A DNA stretch of 7,168 bases from an uncultured Clostridia bacterium (GTDB lineage Bacteria; Bacillota; Clostridia; Oscillospirales; Ruminococcaceae): contig CANQKG010000071.1 in NCBI GenBank assembly GCA_947624425.1, forward strand, positions 1 through 7,168, in the 5' to 3' direction. Shown here piece after piece: positions 5,788-7,168 of this stretch (positions within the stretch are counted from its first letter, which is position 1; each line of letters begins with the position of its first letter). A program made the translations under genes and the position numbers. Below the pieces are notes generated by a model, which saw only the letters and a program-made list of their open reading frames with translations, was not told the origin of the DNA and did no database searches.

Positions 5788-5805
5788 AATAGGATCGATC
5801 CAATT
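5788..5805. promoter_or_regulatory. Candidate operator at the second regulator's transcription start
   Basis: An 18-bp imperfect palindrome AAT-A-GGATCGATCC-A-ATT: ten perfect central bases (5792-5801), one mismatched pair, then three more paired positions. It begins four bases after the -10 box and covers the expected +1. Its position would suit autorepression by the XRE protein encoded just downstream. It differs from the dyad of the first regulator. Confidence 0.5.
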
Positions 5806-5836
5806 CCAAATCAAATGTATAGGAGGCTTCAGCAAA

Positions 5837-6646
5837 ATGAAACTTGGCGAAAACATCAAAACGCTGCGAAAGCAAAGAAATCTTTCCCAGGAAGTTCTTG
5901 CCGAAGGGCTCGGCGTATCTTTTCAGACGGTGTCAAAATGGGAGAACGAATACACGTTGCCGGACGTCAGTCTAATACCTGCTCTGGCATCGTTTTTCGG
6001 CGTTTCCATTGACGAGCTTTTTGATTTCAATCTGTTTGAAAAGGAGAAGCAGGTCAAGGCGATCTGCAATAAAGCTTATCGGTACCGCCATGCCAACCCC
6101 GAAAAATCCGAACAGATCCTGCGGGACGGTTTGAAAAGATTTCCGGGAAACGATGTGATCCTGAACAACTTGCTCTATACTATGGAGCCGGAAACAAGAG
6201 CGGACGAGATGATCACGATCTGCAAAGCGCTGATCGAATCGACCAAAGATGATGCGATAAAATATGACGCTTATCGGATTCTTGCATCCTGCTGCTATAG
6301 AACCCAGCAAACAGCTTTGGTCGAACATACCCTTGAAATGATTCCCGAGCTTTATTTTACAAAGCTGGAACTGGCGGCGTCCCTTTTGGATGGCGAAGAC
6401 AGCTACAAGGCGGCACAGAAGCAAAAGAATATATCAGCAGAAACGCTGGTCAATATGCTGATCGTAATCGCTCGGCGGCTGAAGGAAAAAGGAGAGCCTG
6501 AAAAGGCTGCCGTGCAATTGGATATTGCGCGGAAGGTGATCGACGCTTTTCAGGAGGACTTTTTGGAAGAGGAATTGTTTCATGCAACGATCTATGAGTA
6601 TATGGACGAAAAAAGAGAGGAAATTGAGAAGCAGCTGAAAGAATGA
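5837..6646 (+). CDS. XRE-family helix-turn-helix regulator with TPR-like C-terminus (shorter paralogue)
   Basis: A 269-residue regulator. The start at 5837 is chosen because AGGAGG (5821-5826) lies ten bases upstream. An earlier in-frame ATG at 5756 precedes the promoter and would add 27 hydrophobic, non-conserved residues. The N-terminus MKLGENIKTLRKQRNLSQ closely parallels MKLHIGETIKNLRKEKNITQ of the gene at 3533. The recognition helix is FQTVSKWE (29-36) and the domain closes with LPDVSLIPALASFFGVSIDELF (41-62). The remainder is helical and TPR-like, including EKSEQILRDGLKRFPGNDVILNNLLY, whose spacing matches the IARAGVAEYPNNFALLNKL part of the paralogue. The C-terminus is charged (YEYMDEKREEIEKQLKE) and may be coiled. 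The protein should be cytoplasmic and dimeric. Targets and ligand are unknown; the palindrome at its own start site suggests autoregulation. It is monocistronic, closed by the strong hairpin at 6703-6733. Confidence 0.92.
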   Translation: MKLGENIKTLRKQRNLSQEVLAEGLGVSFQTVSKWENEYTLPDVSLIPALASFFGVSIDELFDFNLFEKEKQVKAICNKAYRYRHANPEKSEQILRDGLKRFPGNDVILNNLLYTMEPETRADEMITICKALIESTKDDAIKYDAYRILASCCYRTQQTALVEHTLEMIPELYFTKLELAASLLDGEDSYKAAQKQKNISAETLVNMLIVIARRLKEKGEPEKAAVQLDIARKVIDAFQEDFLEEELFHATIYEYMDEKREEIEKQLKE

Positions 6647-6702
6647 ACAGCATGGCCACGACCGAACGGCGTCACCAATGCCGTTGAGATATGACAACAG
6701 AC

Positions 6703-6733
6703 AAAATCGGCAGCCAATGGGCTGCCGATTTTT
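6703..6733. terminator. Strong bidirectional terminator after second XRE-TPR gene
   Basis: A 13-bp perfect stem: bases 6703-6715, ending GGCAGCC, pair with 6720-6732, beginning GGCTGCC, around the loop AATG. The plus strand ends ATTTTTG and the minus strand ends GATTTTG, so both directions can terminate. On the plus strand it stops the regulator ending at 6646. On the minus strand it follows the tRNA-Trp 3' half within two bases, as a tRNA gene's own terminator would. Confidence 0.9.
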
Positions 6734-6735
6734 GA

Positions 6736-6776
6736 CAGGGCAGTAAGATTCGAACTCACGGCACGCGGTTTTGGAG
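6736..6776 (-). pseudogene. tRNA-Trp 3' half (partial tRNA gene; candidate attachment site)
   Basis: On the minus strand the bases fit tRNA positions 32-72. The anticodon loop is CTCCAAA with anticodon CCA (6772-6774). The 3' anticodon stem is ACCGC and the five-base variable loop is GTGCC. The T-arm is GTGAG-TTCGAAT-CTTAC with all five stem pairs possible (one G-T), followed by acceptor strand TGCCCTG. Known bacterial tRNA-Trp genes carry CTCCAAAACCG and end near TGCCCCTGCCA; here one C appears lost and no CCA is encoded. The 5' half is absent: no matching anticodon strand GCGGT, D-arm or AGGGGCA acceptor strand lies upstream. A working tRNA is therefore excluded. Tyrosine-recombinase elements commonly use exactly this 3' half as attachment core, so an element end or decayed duplicate is likely. 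No integrase gene is in view. Confidence 0.75.
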
Positions 6777-6822
6777 CGACTGTGAGAAAAGCATAGGGGA
6801 ACATTTATCACCCGAAAATCTG

Positions 6823-6840
6823 CGCCGTTGCGGCGTTTTT
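6823..6840 (+). terminator. Short GC-rich hairpin with T-run
   Basis: CGCCG (6823-6827) pairs with CGGCG (6831-6835) around TTG, followed directly by TTTTT (6836-6840). It has the shape of a compact intrinsic terminator on the plus strand. No plus-strand gene lies between it and the stronger terminator at 6703-6733, so it may be left from a former gene or back up read-through. Confidence 0.5.
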
Positions 6841-6953
6841 ATTCATTAACCGCACGCCAAAAACAAATTTGCTGCTATTTTGATGCTATACGAAATTCTT
6901 TCTAAAAAACATTTTCCATTTGTGAAACTTCCTCTCTGTTTGTTTTTATTTCA

Positions 6954-6973
6954 ATCGGTAGTTTTTTACCGAT
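6954..6973. repeat. Perfect hairpin downstream of the right-edge gene
   Basis: ATCGGTA (6954-6960) pairs with TACCGAT (6967-6973) around the six-base loop GTTTTT. It lies 29 bases beyond the stop of the minus-strand gene at 7002, the right place for an mRNA 3' end. The bases after it on the minus strand (TGAAATAAAAA) do not form a T-run, so classical intrinsic termination is doubtful. Confidence 0.4.
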
Positions 6974-7001
6974 CTATCAGAAAATACGGAGAGAGCCCTT
7001 T

Positions 7002-7168
7002 TTATCCGATGGAATCTGTGCGATAAATGAATTTTACCTGACCATCCATATCCTCGCTTGCACCCGCAAAATTCTTATAGCGCAGGGACACATCTCTTGT
7101 CGCGCGGAATCTGGTCATTAGTCCGTCCAGATCACCGTCCACCGCATCCACCAGCTTTTGGATGCCCT
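7002..7168 (-). CDS. C-terminal end of an unidentified protein (partial)
   Basis: Only the last 54 codons are in the window; the gene enters from the right edge and ends in TAA at 7002-7004. The visible peptide reads as real coding sequence: GIQKLVDAVDGDLDGLMTRF, then RATRDVSLRYKNFAGASEDM, then DGQVKFIYRTDSIG as C-terminus. The first part looks like an amphipathic, perhaps coiled, helix; the end looks like a short beta-strand. It reminded me faintly of C-terminal parts of large clostridial membrane or phage-infection (YhgE/Pip)-like proteins, but I cannot support that assignment. No membrane segment is visible in this part. Confidence 0.65.
   Translation of the reverse strand, partial: GIQKLVDAVDGDLDGLMTRFRATRDVSLRYKNFAGASEDMDGQVKFIYRTDSIG

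Larger units (their letters stand above)
5479..5836. other. Intergenic region between orphan gene and second XRE-TPR gene
   Basis: A 358-bp divergent region with no credible gene; short open frames here lack ribosome binding sites and protein-like composition. It holds a perfect 7-base inverted repeat TTGCTGC (5537-5543) / GCAGCAA (5569-5575), a smaller GGTCG/CGACC hairpin (5584-5602), and an AT-rich stretch near 5670-5702. The extended -10 promoter and palindrome of the downstream regulator fall at its right end. No clear promoter for the minus-strand gene could be fixed; a TTGAAT/TATGTT pair is present there, but its spacing of 19 bp is poor. Confidence 0.6.
6647..7001. other. Non-coding stretch with tRNA remnant and hairpins
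   Basis: This 355-bp region has no protein gene I can support. From left to right it holds the second copy of the CGGCGTCAC...GATATGA motif (6667-6697) with its AACGGC/GCCGTT hairpin, the strong terminator (6703-6733), the tRNA-Trp 3' half (6736-6776), a short terminator (6823-6840), and an AT-rich stretch containing TGCTAT repeated 11 bp apart near 6870-6887. It ends with the ATCGGTA/TACCGAT hairpin (6954-6973). Confidence 0.6.

Noticed and set aside
5595..5789. Possible small plus-strand gene of 64 codons
   Set aside because: No ribosome binding site, low-complexity Ser/Lys-rich translation, and it overlaps the promoter of the downstream regulator.
6434..6811. Minus-strand open frame crossing the tRNA fragment and terminator
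   Set aside because: It reads through a strong hairpin and the tRNA-Trp remnant and overlaps the end of the second regulator; the structures explain the sequence better than a protein.
1..7168. CRISPR array, riboswitch, transposon ends or integrase
   Set aside because: No regularly spaced direct repeats, recognisable aptamer core, transposase/integrase motifs or paired terminal inverted repeats were seen on either strand.

Overview
The window looks like a chromosomal piece of a Gram-positive anaerobe, most likely a Clostridia (Oscillospiraceae/Lachnospiraceae-like) gut organism. The reasons are strong AGGAGG-type ribosome binding sites before almost every gene, clostridial-style flavodoxins, a lipobox lipoprotein, helix-turn-helix/TPR regulators, and moderate-to-high GC in most genes. 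This is inference; no taxonomic marker gene is present.

Left part (about 73-3390, minus strand): a compact five-gene redox operon reads right to left. Order: flavin reductase-like split-barrel protein (2719-3273), TetR-family repressor (2083-2706), cytoplasmic flavodoxin (1581-2060), carboxymuconolactone decarboxylase-like/cupin fusion (751-1506), and a flavodoxin-domain lipoprotein (128-754). The last two overlap by ATGA. A near-consensus promoter (TTGACA, 17 bp, TATACT) drives it. Two copies of the dyad CTGACA-N3-TGTCA(G/A) bracket that promoter, one containing the -35 box and one at the transcription start, so autorepression by the TetR protein is the simplest reading. A long symmetrical hairpin with T-runs on both sides closes the operon. 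The set suggests ligand-induced flavin chemistry, such as handling of quinones, aromatics or other electrophiles, with one flavodoxin displaced to the cell surface. The substrate cannot be read from the sequence.

Middle and right (3391-6733): two paralogous plus-strand regulators, each an N-terminal XRE helix-turn-helix followed by a helical TPR-like region (3533-4636, 367 aa; 5837-6646, 269 aa). Each has its own extended -10 promoter with a different palindrome lying on it, which suggests separate autoregulation. Between them, on the minus strand, is an AT-rich gene of unknown function (4798-5478) with a carboxypeptidase-regulatory-like beta-sandwich at its N-terminus. Its base composition marks it as probably acquired.

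Right end (6734-7168): immediately after the second regulator's terminator lies the 3' half of a tRNA-Trp on the minus strand, from anticodon loop to acceptor stem and without its 5' half. This is the usual signature of an attachment site or tRNA-locus remnant. It is followed by a small terminator, an AT-rich non-coding stretch, and the C-terminal 54 codons of an unidentified minus-strand gene entering from the right edge. No integrase, transposase, CRISPR array or riboswitch was recognised. The most noteworthy items are the dual-operator redox operon with its surface flavodoxin, the two regulators with distinct promoter dyads, and the tRNA-Trp fragment next to an atypical gene.
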